Shown here: positions 32,274 to 42,215 of the stretch, one piece after another
Numbering within the stretch: the stretch's first letter is position 1
Layout of the letters: each line of letters begins with the position of its first letter
Origin: Aspidapion aeneum
Lineage: Eukaryota; Arthropoda; Insecta; Coleoptera; Brentidae
Length of the DNA: 64,000 nucleotides
Assembly (NCBI GenBank): GCA_963576565.1
Contig: OY755042.1
Span: forward strand, 95,164,185-95,228,184
Direction: 5' to 3'
The notes under the pieces: generated by a model
What the model saw: only the letters and a program-made list of their open reading frames with translations
What the model was told of the DNA's origin: nothing
Database searches by the model: none
Position numbers and translations under genes: made by a program

Positions 32274-34115
32274 TTTTTTTACGGGTATGCGCGCTCGCAA
32301 GGAGATCCCTATCACACTCGAGTAGCGGCAAGTGCGCGGAAATGTTGGTGTGTGTTGGTTTTGAAACGGTTCAGGTTGTAACCTGCAGGGAAAACTGTCG
32401 CAGGGAGTTTATTTCACAGCGATGCTGTTCTCCAGAGATATGAATTCTGATATAATGAGGTTCTTGGTGCCTCTATTTTGACAGTAAATTGATGGTTACC
32501 GTCTGAGCATTTTCCGTGATATTACCTGTAGAAGAGAGACAGATCGCCCACAGTTCTTCGATGTTCGAGACTATCCAAGCTACGGGTAAATGCGGGGTCA
32601 TTGATCAGCTTGATAGCTCGTTTTTGCACGGTGTTTAAAAGCATTAAGGTATGTTTGGGTGCCGCACTCCATATATGTGAGCAGTCATCCATAATTGGTC
32701 GAATCTGGGCTTTGTAGAGTGTCAGCAGTTGGCTTGGTGTATACAGATGTCTTGTACGAAATAGCATCCCAAGCTTTTGGGACGCCCTTTTAGCTATATC
32801 TGCCACGTGACTGTGCCAAGACATGTTGGTCTCTGCAGTGATTCCTAAGATGTTCAACTGGCTCTGCAATGCGACAGCACTTCCAGATAGCATGATGTTT
32901 GGCTCACCGGTGCTGATCTTTTTTGAAAACAGGGCTGCTTGGGTTTTCTGCGCGTTGAACTGTACAAGGTTTTTGTTGCCCCAGTCCTCTATTATCTCCA
33001 AGTCGTTATTTATCTGTGATATTTCAGTTAGTCTAAGGTAATGGAATTCACGTGCGGAGAGACATGTGGGTGGTATGACTGAGGAGACCACACTGCCATC
33101 ATCTGCAAAGCAATAAAGTGGATTTACTGTTTTACCTATGAGGTCATTTATGTAAATCAGAAAAAGTGTTGGCGAAAGGATTGCTCCCTGTGGCACACCA
33201 GCATTTATTTGGTAAGAGTTGGAGTTCCGGCCATCCAGTGCAACATAAATGGATCTATCCTTAAGGTAACTTTCAAACCAAGTGCAAAGTCTCGGCAACA
33301 ATCCCGTTGCTTTGAGCTTGTTGAGCAAATTTTCATGCCAGACTTTATCGAATGCTTTAGATATATCTAAGGCAATTGTTCTTGTTTCACCTCGCAACTC
33401 AATCGCTTTTTGCCATAAGTGAGTGACGTATGTAAGTAAATCGCCAGTTGACCTATATTTTCGAAAACCGTATTGCTTGTCGTTGATAATTTTGTATTTT
33501 TCCAAGTACTTTGTTAGGTGATTGTTCACAACTCTTTCCATTACTTTTGATATCACCGGAAGTAGAGCAATTGGTCTATAGTTTAACGGATCTGTCTTTT
33601 TTCCTTTCTTTGGAATGTGTTGTACTGCGGCAGACTTCCATGATGATGGATATACTCCTTGCCTATAAGATAAATTGAATAATTTTGCGAAAGTTGGGGT
33701 GAGTTCGCTAGCACAATTTTTGAGTACTATCGCGGGAATGTTTGTATCCAACGTTTTAAGGGATTTTCGTATTTCTCTGTGACAAAAGGGTACCTCTGGC
33801 ATACTGTGGGAAACCCTTTCAATGAACGGTGGAGTTTTTCCATTTGGCACTGTTAGGTTTGAGTTGGAGGAAAAGATTTTGGCCAGCATATTGGCTTTTT
33901 CCTCTGATGTTGTGGCTAAGTGAGTATTTTTATCTGTAAGTGGTATGGATGACTTGGTGAAGTTTGATCCAACCGCTTTTGCAAGAGACCAAAAGGTCCT
34001 AGAACTACTTGGACAATTCAGCAACCTGTTTTTTATTCTTTGATTGTATGTTTCTTTGGCGGCGTCAATAGTAATTTTGCAACTATTTCTGGCTTCTATA
34101 AATTCTGTGTGGTTT
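32274..34115 (-). mobile_element. Jockey-like LINE inserted in PLE copy A
   Basis: A 5'-truncated non-LTR element that ends in nine A on its own strand (32272-32280 as T). The PLE sequence GACTCCTTATGC is interrupted exactly here, resuming at 34116. It carries an RT with intact catalytic boxes (see the ORF below). The 3' region from 32521 to 32281 has lost its frame. Confidence 0.85.
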
Positions 34116-34273
34116 TTATGCAAAACTTTAGCTTTAGACCATTGAATCCTGTGATGGTTTGAACATGCATGATCTGCTAAACCGGATTTTTCAATAACCC
34201 CTAATTGGGTACTTTTTAGATGATAATTTACTCTAACCTGAAAGTTATTTTGAGAAACTAATAAACTCAACAA
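32522..34273 (-). CDS. 583-residue chimeric ORF: PLE GIY-YIG tail joined to Jockey-type reverse transcriptase
   Basis: Residues 13-53 (VRVNYHLKSTQLG, IEKSGLADHACSNHHRIQW, KAKVLHK) belong to the C-terminal GIY-YIG region of Penelope. From about residue 54 the protein is a Jockey/BS-type polymerase: linker helix (AAKETYNQRIKNRLLN), fingers (KKTDPLNYRPIALLPV, 226-240), motif A ALDISKAFDKVW (301-312), motif B AGVPQGAILSPTLF (358-371), motif C FADD (389-392), then WGNKNLVQFNAQKT (431-444) and thumb. All RT motifs look intact, but the endonuclease is missing and the C-terminus stops early at VGDLSLFYR. The join is an insertion accident that happens to stay in frame. It need not be expressed. Confidence 0.75.
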   Translation of the reverse strand: MLSLLVSQNNFQVRVNYHLKSTQLGVIEKSGLADHACSNHHRIQWSKAKVLHKNHTEFIEARNSCKITIDAAKETYNQRIKNRLLNCPSSSRTFWSLAKAVGSNFTKSSIPLTDKNTHLATTSEEKANMLAKIFSSNSNLTVPNGKTPPFIERVSHSMPEVPFCHREIRKSLKTLDTNIPAIVLKNCASELTPTFAKLFNLSYRQGVYPSSWKSAAVQHIPKKGKKTDPLNYRPIALLPVISKVMERVVNNHLTKYLEKYKIINDKQYGFRKYRSTGDLLTYVTHLWQKAIELRGETRTIALDISKAFDKVWHENLLNKLKATGLLPRLCTWFESYLKDRSIYVALDGRNSNSYQINAGVPQGAILSPTLFLIYINDLIGKTVNPLYCFADDGSVVSSVIPPTCLSAREFHYLRLTEISQINNDLEIIEDWGNKNLVQFNAQKTQAALFSKKISTGEPNIMLSGSAVALQSQLNILGITAETNMSWHSHVADIAKRASQKLGMLFRTRHLYTPSQLLTLYKAQIRPIMDDCSHIWSAAPKHTLMLLNTVQKRAIKLINDPAFTRSLDSLEHRRTVGDLSLFYR

Positions 34274-34858
34274 TCGCTAAAATTAAAAATAAACCAAATG
34301 TAAAAAATGCTCAAAATAATAATCCGTTGGGTGTTATTAACATTCAATATGTTCAAGGGAGTTCAGAAAACAGTATTTTCATCGGGGAATACGATAAGGA
34401 GTTTTGTAACTAAATCGAAACCAGAAAATCCTTCTAATAATAAGGAATGTATTTAACAAATCCCGTGCGAGTGTGGTAAATCATAAGTAGGTGAAACGAA
34501 ACGCCCTCTTCAGGTTAGAGTAAATAAACATCTAAAAAGTACCCAATTAGGGGATATTGAAAAATCCGGTTTAGCGGATCACGCAATGTCAAATGATCAC
34601 AGGATTCAGTGGTCTGAAGCTAAAGTTTTGCATAAGGAGTCCCACCCGGAAACCACTCCTTAAGGAAAAGAAGCGTCTTAGGATTAAAAAAAGGGGGCGG
34701 GCAGTCACACCTAACTACACACCAAGTAGTATAAGTAGTAGCCCGTAGACTGGAGTGTTTAGTTTACACTTGAAAACGGTTAGAGATACTTACTAACCGA
34801 AACGTCGTGTTTAAAACAAATAAAGACAATGGAAGTCCGAAATTTTCTTTCTACCCTG
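34262..34858 (+). mobile_element. Penelope-like element copy B, head-to-head with copy A
   Basis: Plus-strand GIY-YIG region: remains of SFVTKSKPENPSNNKECI, IPCECGKS, ETKRPLQVRVN, STQLGDIEKSGLADHA, with stops. Then a 3' region that is shorter than in other copies (deletion after GGAGTCCCA), the conserved hairpin at 34777-34799, and a tail TTTAAAACAAATAAAGACAA. It starts at the same internal point as copy A but on the other strand, so the pair is a divergent, head-to-head arrangement. Confidence 0.8.
34771..34806 (+). other. conserved PLE 3' hairpin followed by GAAACGTC (degenerate hammerhead-like)
   Basis: CGGTTAG and CTAACCG pair around AGATACTTA, directly followed by AAACGTC. The same structure is on the minus strand at 46268-46302 with one loop change. 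PLEs are known to carry hammerhead ribozymes whose core has CUGAUGA, stem II and GAAAC. Here the GAAAC side is kept, but the CUGAUGA side reads TTGAAAA, so cleavage activity is doubtful. Confidence 0.5.
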
Positions 34859-35253
34859 TATAGTATTTAAGTAGTGACTTAGCTTTTCGCGATGGGGGGG
34901 TTGATATAACTCAGAATTAAAACTTATTATTTTTTGTTAAAAAGTTTCATTTTAGTCGTCTATGTAGTGTAATCTATTTTCAGACCCATAGAAGAATCAA
35001 TTTTCTTGATCACCCCTATCTAAGCCAATGTTTTGATTAAAATCTTGAAAATATTTTAATTAGAAACTGACTGCGTTTACCCTACAAAATTAAAAACATC
35101 CAATTTGTTAGTGGTTTCCTGGAAAAACAAATATTTGCCTAAGATTTCAAATGCGTTCAATTTATATAAAATAAATAGATCCATGACGAATCTGATACCT
35201 TCCTAGCCCATTAGCACACTTCAAGTGAACTCCATGCTATATCAGCCTTGAAG
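34859..35253. other. unassigned, ending in repeat S
   Basis: 35190-35250 matches 15775-15860 (ATCTGAC/ATACCTTCCTAGC, CACACTTCAAGTGAA). The rest is not recognised. Confidence 0.4.
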
Positions 35254-36172
35254 CAGTGCCCTCCCAACAGTAGACAACAAACAGTATTTTTAATTAATTT
35301 ATTTAAAAAAGTTAAATCTTCCCGTACAACATGACCAGTTCTTTCTTTTAGCCTCTGGTTAACAAAAGGCGATTAATTGGGTAAACTTTTTTTGCGTAAA
35401 TAATTACAAGCCGGCAGCACCGCGCGGGACAAGATTTCAATTTCACCCGTTTTTCAGCGCTGTATGAGTAGCTGTTCTCGCGCGAAAGCGAAAGGAATGT
35501 TTGTTTTGTTGACGTTCGTTGCCCTTCCTACGTATTGCGGGTTCTATCCTTAGTGAAGACGTATTAGTTTGTTTTGGTTTAGGATACGTCAGGGTCAGTA
35601 GTTAAAAGCCTTGCGGGCGCGTGTCCATTATTTATTTTTGTTTTTGTTTGTTTTCAAAATGGAAATAAATACCCTTGGTTATATAATTAACTGTGTAAAT
35701 TTAAATACGTTGACATATGAACTTCGATTACAAATAAAATCTTTAGGGCCACATAGACCGGACCTAAAAATCCTAAAAATTAACCAAAATTTTAATGCAA
35801 GTAATAAAAAATTATACGATGCTGAAAACAGGTTGTGCGGTTATAAAAAAAGAAATTCTTTTTTTTTGCTGTGTTTGTCTTATTATGAACCATCCACGAA
35901 GTTTAGGCACGACTGATATTAGGTACCAATTGAATAGTGCCTATAGGCAAAACATTATCGAACATAATGAAAATGTGAAAAAAATAGACATATACTTAGT
36001 AGGTTAATAGACTGTTTGACTGACTTTGTCTATAAACAAATAAACTAAAACTACACCAAGTAGCTGCTTCTTTGTAAAATGCTAAAATAAAATTGTTTAG
36101 GTAAATTTTTTTCTCCTTTTCCATGCAATATAAATGTCTGGCCTCACAATTTATAATGTCACCAGCCGCCAC
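35254..36172 (+). mobile_element. deleted hAT element with zinc-finger-end remnant, copy 1
   Basis: From CAGTGCCCTCCCAACAG to GTCACCAGCCGCCAC it is collinear with 54956-56077. The outer 31 bp of the 5' terminus are missing and replaced by repeat S. The coding part is the 35611-35916 frame. The central and catalytic part of the transposase is absent, so it is a deletion derivative. Confidence 0.75.
35611..35916 (+). pseudogene. N-terminal fragment of hAT transposase (zf-TTF / ZMYM1-like region)
   Basis: The segment LRLQIKSLGPHRPDLKILK followed by YDAENRLCGYKKRNSFF matches the N-terminal pattern of the hAT transposases often annotated as zinc finger MYM-type protein 1-like (I..LGPHRPDL, then W.L.GC..R.ALFCFPCL, the TTF-type finger). 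The cysteine pattern is spoiled here (LCGYKKRNSFFLLC, with a frameshift against LIMNHPRS). Shorter than the family by several hundred residues. No dimerisation or DDE region follows. Confidence 0.65.
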
Positions 36173-36586
36173 GCCTGTAATCGGTCTCACAGACCGTACG
36201 TCACCAATCGAGAGTGAAACTCGAGACAATAATTCGATATTTATGCTAGAAAACCCCAAATACCTCCATGCATAAATTTAAATCTTTAGAAAAAAAAATG
36301 AAGATCTGGCAATAAAAAGTTAAGTGGAAAAGAAAGCAAAATCAAGAATCTCAATAAAGTTCTCAGGATTTTTTTGTTAGGCTTAACTTTTTCTGCTCTC
36401 AAGAAAGGGTGGGTGTCTGAAAGAGTATTATCTTATTTCGGAGATTTGAATCTCTATTTTCGGAGACCCTTTTAACAAATTAAGCAATTTGAGAAAATTT
36501 AATTAAGTACGTTAATTAGATTCTGGTGTGTAACTATTTGCTTTCTAACCCCTACGTTGATGCGTTGAAGTCTGTGTATCTGGGTA
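36173..36586. other. unassigned sequence
   Basis: No gene. A small inverted pair surrounds CGGTCTCACAGACCG (36181-36195). Confidence 0.35.
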
Positions 36587-37050
36587 CTGTCCGACCAGAA
36601 TAAAAAGAGGCGCAAAAGAGACGGCTCAACTCAATCTATCTCGCACTGTTTACAGCACCTTGATCTTACTGGGTGGTCCTAATTTTTAGCAAATTTAACA
36701 TGAATAAAATTTTAAAATTCCAATAAAGGACGGTACTCGTTTGGTACGTTTAACGAAATCGACTCCAGTCCGTTCATTATTCATACCTTTTTACTGGGTT
36801 TCTATTGTACCGGTCGGCTGAAAGCGACCCCGGCCCATTCACAATTCACACCCTTTTATTTATTTATTTTATTTATTTATCATAAACATTCTACACCAAC
36901 AAAAAGAAACAGTGGCGTATCATTTACTCTTTTTTAATTTTTTAATAAAACTGTGTGGAGTCCCAATTTTAAAGATATAACGAATGGTTTAGGATTTTTT
37001 TTTTTGGTTTCTAGATTTGTACGCACCTAGCTAATGAAATAGGTAGGTAC

Positions 37051-39253
37051 CCACATAGCACAAAAATCACATCAACGTTAAATTAACGTGAACAAAAATA
37101 ACAATTTTTTTTTTACTTGAATACAACCTCATACCATGTAATATTTATTTTGTTAAATCTACATGCTTAAAGATAACTTAAAAACAAGGAGAAATCAAGC
37201 TATAAAAATGTACTTTTTGTTGAATTTTCTGGTGCTGTGTATATAACGTGTTTTTTACCCTCGTTATGTTTATGTACCATATTCACACTTGAAAAGTCCT
37301 CCACAACATGTTCTAAAACGCCACTAGATTAAAATTTCTCAAACCTACTGATTTCTGCGTCTTTGGATTGGATCACGTTTTTTTAATAACATTTTTTTAA
37401 CTTAAAAGAGACGCGAAAGGAAGTTATAAAAGTTCACTATTTTAAGACTTCAAGACAATTTTAAAGATGGCGCTCAAGGCAAGACAAAATATCTACATAT
37501 CTATCTATAGACATTATGTTTTTTTTAAAACTAAACAAGATTTTTTAACAATAAACATTTTCACAGAATATTAATGTGTCTTTATCAGGTTAATAACAGA
37601 TGCGTCGTGATCGTGGATCAGGGATCAGTTCCTTATTAACAGGTTTTTGGAGTTTAGAGGCCAAAGCACTGCCTGATAGATTTCGGCAAAGTGCAAAATC
37701 CCAACAATAGGTGGCGCTGCTGCTAGTAAAATCTCAAAAATATTCGGTAGAAAAGCCATGGTCGCGTTTTAAAATTCGTGTAGAAAAGGCATGAATCTAA
37801 TGTGATTTTAATGTTGATAAAAATCACGTGAAACTAACGTAAAAACATTGCTATTTTAATTTGATAATGGCGTTATTAAAACGCAGTTTTTAGCAACGTT
37901 ATTTTTATAACGTTAATCAAGGCCAACACAAAAATAGAGGCCACGACCCTGAACAAATCAGCTGTTCTCCCGGGGCTGAATTTTACATTGGGTCTTATGG
38001 AAGGTCAGACGTTTTTTTATGATATTTTCAAAATGGCACTACAGATTTTCGCAAAATTTCAGTGAAATATTCTCAGACACCATCCCGATATTCCACCAAA
38101 GGTTTGTAAGGAAGCAACATGATTAAAAGGTTAAAATCTTCAAGATTTAGCATTCCTTATTTTGAATTCAAATTACCCTCCATGTACCACATGCCAACTG
38201 TTATATTTGACATGTATTTGACTTTGTCATATGTGATTGTCACATTCGCTTCTGCTTTAAACTTAAGCAGGGCTATCAAAATGGACGGGCCACGATCCTC
38301 CACTTTGTTGACGTCACATCCGGGGCTGATTTTTTTTGATGGTCACGTTACGACACAGCTGAGTTGGAATGACGTTTCATGGATATTTGATTTTTTTTTA
38401 ATGAAGCCGGTTTTGAGATTGTTTTTACTTTATTCTGGCAGAACAATTTTTTTTAAATGTATAGAAAGCCCTAATTTTTCATAGCCGCTTCATTAGATCA
38501 CACAAAAATTAAGTTTAAAGCAGAAGCGAATGTGACAATCACATATGACAAAGTCAAATACATGTCAAATATAACAGTTGGCATGTGGTACATGGCGGGT
38601 AATTTGAATTCAAAATAAAGAATGCTAAATTTTGAAGATTTTAACCTTTTAATCATGTTGCTTCCTTACCAACATTTGGTGGAATATCGGGATGGTGTCT
38701 GAGAATATTTGACTGAAATTTTGCGGAAATCTGTAGTGCCATTTTGAAAATATCATAAAAAAACGTCTGACCTCCCATAAGACCCAATGTAAAATTCAGC
38801 CCCGGGAGAACAGCTGATTTTTTCAGGGTCGTGGCCTCTATTTTTGTGTTGGCCTTGACTTAAGTTTTGTGTGAGCTTATGAAGCGGCTATGAAAAATTA
38901 GGGTTTACTATACATTTAAAAAAAATTGTTCTGCCAGAATAAAGTAAAAACAATCTCAAAAACGGCTTTATTTTAAAAAAATCAAATATCCATGAACCGT
39001 CATTCCAACTTCAATATTTTAAAGACAATCAGCTGTGTCGTAACGTGACCATCAAAAAAAAATCAGCCCCGGATGTGACGTCAACAAAGTGGAGGATCGT
39101 GGCCCGTCCATTTTGATAGCCCTGCGTTAATGAATGACCTATAAAGCTTGTTTTCATATATGAAATAAACGCTTTTTTCTAGCAGCTTTTAAAATCCACG
39201 TTTTTTTTTCTCACGCCTTTTTTACGTGTTAAACACGTGATTGTGCTATGTGG
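37051..39253. mobile_element. family A TIR element, best copy, 8-bp target duplication
   Basis: Ends CCACATAGCACAAAAATCAC and CGTGATTGTGCTATGTGG, with GTAGGTAC repeated exactly on both sides (37043-37050, 39254-39261). Its own sequence totals about 1 kb once the nested 1.2-kb element is removed. It carries paired GTTAAATTAACG-like palindromes and no ORF. An 8-bp duplication fits hAT or P-type elements. Other copies: 26457-28453 and 45096-45862. Confidence 0.85.
37918..39124. mobile_element. 1.2-kb element of interleaved inverted repeats, nested in family A
   Basis: CGTTAAT on both sides (37911-37917, 39125-39131) and the uninterrupted family member at 28310-28350 define the insertion. The order is A (37918-38266), B (38267-38508), inverted A (38509-38857), inverted B (38858-39124). 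The starts of A and B resemble each other over 35 bp (CA.GGC ... GGCCACGA.CCT, then CGGGGCTGA), and they form the outer TIRs. The inverted copies are about 95% identical. The 121-codon frame across A has no recognisable product. Confidence 0.8.
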
Positions 39254-39483
39254 GTAGGTACCTATATAATATAATAAGTATAAAAGTTATGAAAAAATAT
39301 TTCCTTATTATTATTGTTTTATTTTAATTATTTAATAGTAAAAAAAGGCTTAGGAGGAGTAAAATATAAAATTAATACCTAATAATAATGAACTAAAAAA
39401 TTATAGCACGCCACTGGACAAAGAAAGATAGCGCTAAGTAAAGCCATCTCTTTTGTGCCTCATTTTATTCTGGCCGGACAATA

Positions 39484-40065
39484 AGTGTAGTGTTTGCCTA
39501 AAGGTGCGTACTGACTTGCAACAAATCACTCCAAACGCGCAAAACACTACGAACATTCCGATCTTTTTCCTCCGAATGCAACAAACATTCGCGCGCAAAA
39601 GATCGTCGTGTTTTCAAAGTCATTTGAAATACCTCCTAATACGGGGTTCTATCGATTTCGTGAAATTTTGCTTGATTCTGCCCTTCAAAAGTTATCTAAA
39701 TTCATATAAAATCTTCCTGGTATAATTTCAACCCTACCGACACAAAACAGCCGCGGCCCTTTTCGGGTCCGACCAAAGTATTTCTAGGCCGCGACGTCAC
39801 TAAAAAGAAATGAGAACAAGATTTCCAACACTTCCCTCGCGGAAATCACATAAACTACAGGTAAATATAAATCGAACAGAAGTTCCAGGATCCTTGTATG
39901 TGGGCATATCCTCAAAAGGTGCGCTTCTGTAGAATATGAAATGATGATTTACATAAAGTTAATCTTTAATAAACTTTTTTCGATATGATTTTTGAAATTG
40001 CGTAAAATTTAAAAAAATAATTTTTCGCACTTGGATATTTTTTAATTTTTAGCTCACATGTATGG
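39484..40065. other. unassigned, with a MITE-like fragment
   Basis: 39508-39610 (GTACTGACTTGCAACAAATC, AAACACTACGAACATTCC) is related to the MITE at 43599-43833. The remainder holds nothing recognisable. Confidence 0.4.
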
Positions 40066-40615
40066 ATACAGACATACAGACATACAGACATACAGACATA
40101 CAGACATACAGACATACAGACATACAGACATACAGACATACAGACATACAGACATACAGACATACGGACATACGGACATACAGACATACAGACATACAGA
40201 CATACAGACATACAGACATACAGACATACAGACATACAGACATACAGACATACAGACATACAGACAAACAGACAAACAGACATACAGACATACAGACATA
40301 CAGACATACAGACATACAGACATACAGACATACAGACATACAGACATACAGACATACAGACATACAGACATACAGACATACAGACATACAGACATACAGA
40401 CATACAGACATACAGACATACAGACATACAGACATACAGACATACAGACATACAGACATACAGACATACAGACATACAGACATACAGACATACAGACATA
40501 CAGACATACAGACATACAGACATACAGACATACAGACATACAGACATACAGACATACAGACATACAGACATACAAACATACAGACATACAGACTTACAGA
40601 CATACAGACGAACAG

Positions 40616-40620
<5 letters not shown>
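40066..40620 (+). repeat. (CAGACATA)n microsatellite
   Basis: About 69 copies of an 8-bp unit with a few point variants (CGGACATA near 40165, CAGACAAA near 40262, CAAACATA at 40572). Open frames on both strands through it are artefacts of the stop-free unit. Confidence 0.97.
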
Positions 40621-40659
<39 letters not shown>

Positions 40660-40664
40660 TATAC

Positions 40665-40725
<61 letters not shown>

Positions 40726-40732
40726 CTAAATT
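40617..40732. repeat. (TA)n microsatellite
   Basis: About 110 bp of alternating T and A with a few C. Confidence 0.95.
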
Positions 40733-40778
40733 AAGTAAGTTTATTCAATATTTAGAGTCATTTAGAATAAAACTGTAG

Positions 40779-40856
40779 GTACAGACAGACGGACGGACGG
40801 ACGGACAGACAGTCAGACGGACAGTCGGACAGACGGACAGATGGACAGACAGACAC
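40779..40856 (+). repeat. (GACGGACA)-type microsatellite
   Basis: Short GACG/GACA array separated from the 8-bp array by 45 bp of unique AT-rich DNA. It probably arose from the same seed. Confidence 0.85.
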
Positions 40857-41261
40857 CATAGCTCACCCTACTTATAGTATACGTGTGAGCTAATACATTA
40901 TACTTGGTATTAAACTGGTCCATTGGTCGGGTCCCCGGGTATCGCAAAGAGGTTTTTTTTTGTGGACCAAAATTAGTTAAAATTATATTATACATACATT
41001 AATTGTGTTAGCTTAGGTGCCCAAAAATTGGGAGAGTATTTTATTTGCAAATTATTTTTGATTCTTTTTCTTTATTTACTATTTTTTAAATTCTCATTTT
41101 AATCGGATTAGTAGTTTACTTTTCTTAAATGACGTCATTTTGAATTTTGAAAAGTCGAAAAATTTGAAACTTGTGGGCAAACAATATTTCAACTTACCCA
41201 CACACCGATTGATTTTTAACGCTGCACAAGTCAAATTTAGTAGAAATTAGGAATAGTTATT
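40857..41261. other. unassigned sequence
   Basis: Nothing recognised. Confidence 0.3.
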
Positions 41262-41610
41262 TACCTAACTAGTGCGGAAAGTGATACTTTTACGCACGCG
41301 ACGGCAGTTGCCCGAACGACGCTTTGCGGAGTTCGGGCACGCCGTCAAGGGCGGAAAAGGCACTTTCCGCAAGAGTTAGGTACAAAATTTTTCCTAGTTG
41401 CATAAAAAGCTTGGTTTTACATTTTAATATATTTGGTATTTTTTACATTAAAACAGCAAAAAACAAATTCTGTTTTCATTTTTAATTTAATTGAGTTTAT
41501 AAATGGGTCAATAAGTCTAATTAGGCCTAAAATTCACGGCGTGCGGAAAGTTCAACTTTCCGCACGCAAATGCGTGCGTAAAAGTGCACTTTTACGCACG
41601 CAAGTAGGAA
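41262..41610. repeat. hairpin repeat with three palindromes (GCGGAAAGT family)
   Basis: 41264-41385 folds on itself: CCTAACTAGTGCGGAAAGTG pairs with the right side CACTTTCCGCAAGAGTTAGG, with inner TGCCCGAAC / GTTCGGGCA. Further right are a 29-nt palindrome (41539-41567, arms GCGTGCGGAAAGTT) and a perfect 32-nt palindrome (41571-41602, half TGCGTGCGTAAAAGTG). All share TGCGGAAAGT and TTTTACGCACGC words. Common GC-rich repeats of this type occur in insect genomes; the class is unknown. Confidence 0.7.
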
Positions 41611-41813
41611 AAAGTGATTATTAATCAATTCATCACTTCCCTAATAGATAGAAGGTTATCGTAGTCCACGTGGAGTGAAAATCTGCAAGGCACCAGGTGT
41701 ATAGATGCAATGTGATTGGCTCATTTTTCTGAACTTACGGTTTTAATTGGTATATAGCATTTGCTCTGCGTCCTGTATTCTCGCTATTTTAAGTCAGTAT
41801 CACCGTCAACCGT

Positions 41814-42215
41814 GATGGACGAAGACGACCCGGTAGTAGCGGCCGGCGCTCTTCTGATTATTCAAAAATAAAAAAGAGCAGCGAAAAGAATGGTCCAGAC
41901 GTCTGTATTTACAAAGACAAAATTTAAGTTTACTGAGAGATATGGACTATTTCCATTTCAAAAATTTTACCAGAATATCTGCAGATGATTTTGAAAACTT
42001 AATTTGTCTAGTGGGTTCTAAAATATTCAAGAAAGATACCCAACTTCGACATGCTATACCTGTTCAAGATAGCTTAGCTATTACTCTACGTTTTTTAGCA
42101 ACAGTGGACTCTTTCACTAGTCTACAATACCTATTTAAAGTATCAAAACAACGAGTTGGTTTTATATTTATAGAGACCTGCAATGCCCTTATTGAAAAAT
42201 TGAAACATGAAATAA
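41814..42215 (+). pseudogene. N-terminal part of a PIF/Harbinger transposase
   Basis: MDEDDPVVAAGALLIIQK (41814) is followed, after a +1 frameshift, by KKEQRKEWSRRLYLQRQ, DMDYFHFKNFTRISADDF, NLICLVGSKIFKKDT, LRHAIPVQDSLAITLRFLAT and DSFTSLQYLFKVSKQRV, up to ALIEKLKHEIK. This is the helix-turn-helix-containing N-terminus of Harbinger (DDE_Tnp_4) proteins, with the signature LAVTLRFLATGDSFTSL nearly intact. The DDE catalytic domain is missing. AAGGTAAAT at 42213 could be a natural exon end; just after it, TACCGGGTGGCCC starts another repeat. Inactive. Confidence 0.85.

Larger units (their letters stand above)
31681..34261 (-). mobile_element. Penelope-like element copy A, split by a LINE and two MITEs
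   Basis: Minus-strand pieces of one PLE. About 34261-34116 is the end of the GIY-YIG region (VRVNYHLKSTQLG, IEKSGLADHA). 32273-32168 (AACGAAAGTTTATTGAAGC, AAGCACGGACAT) and 31993-31861 continue the 3' region. 31702-31682 carries the conserved 3' hairpin arm and GACGACG. The RT part is absent. Penelope elements encode an RT fused to a GIY-YIG endonuclease and prime at nicked ends. The copy is dead and heavily nested. Confidence 0.8.
36587..39481. mobile_element. outer TIR element (TA target) containing family A element
   Basis: TIRs of about 45 bp (TGTCCGRCCAGAATAAAA, GAGGC.CAAAAGAGA.GGCT) begin after TA (36585-36586) and end before TA (39482-39483). TA duplication and TGTCC-type ends suggest a Tc1/mariner relative. 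What remains of its own interior (36660-37040, 39254-39430) has no ORF; it includes a (TTTA)n stretch near 36858. The family A element occupies most of it. Confidence 0.7.

Noticed and set aside
40058..40778. Long open frames on both strands (177-238 codons), with repeated S-V-C-L-Y-V-C-M or Q-T-Y-R-H-T-D-I
   Set aside because: They are translations of the 8-bp microsatellite, which has no stop in several frames.
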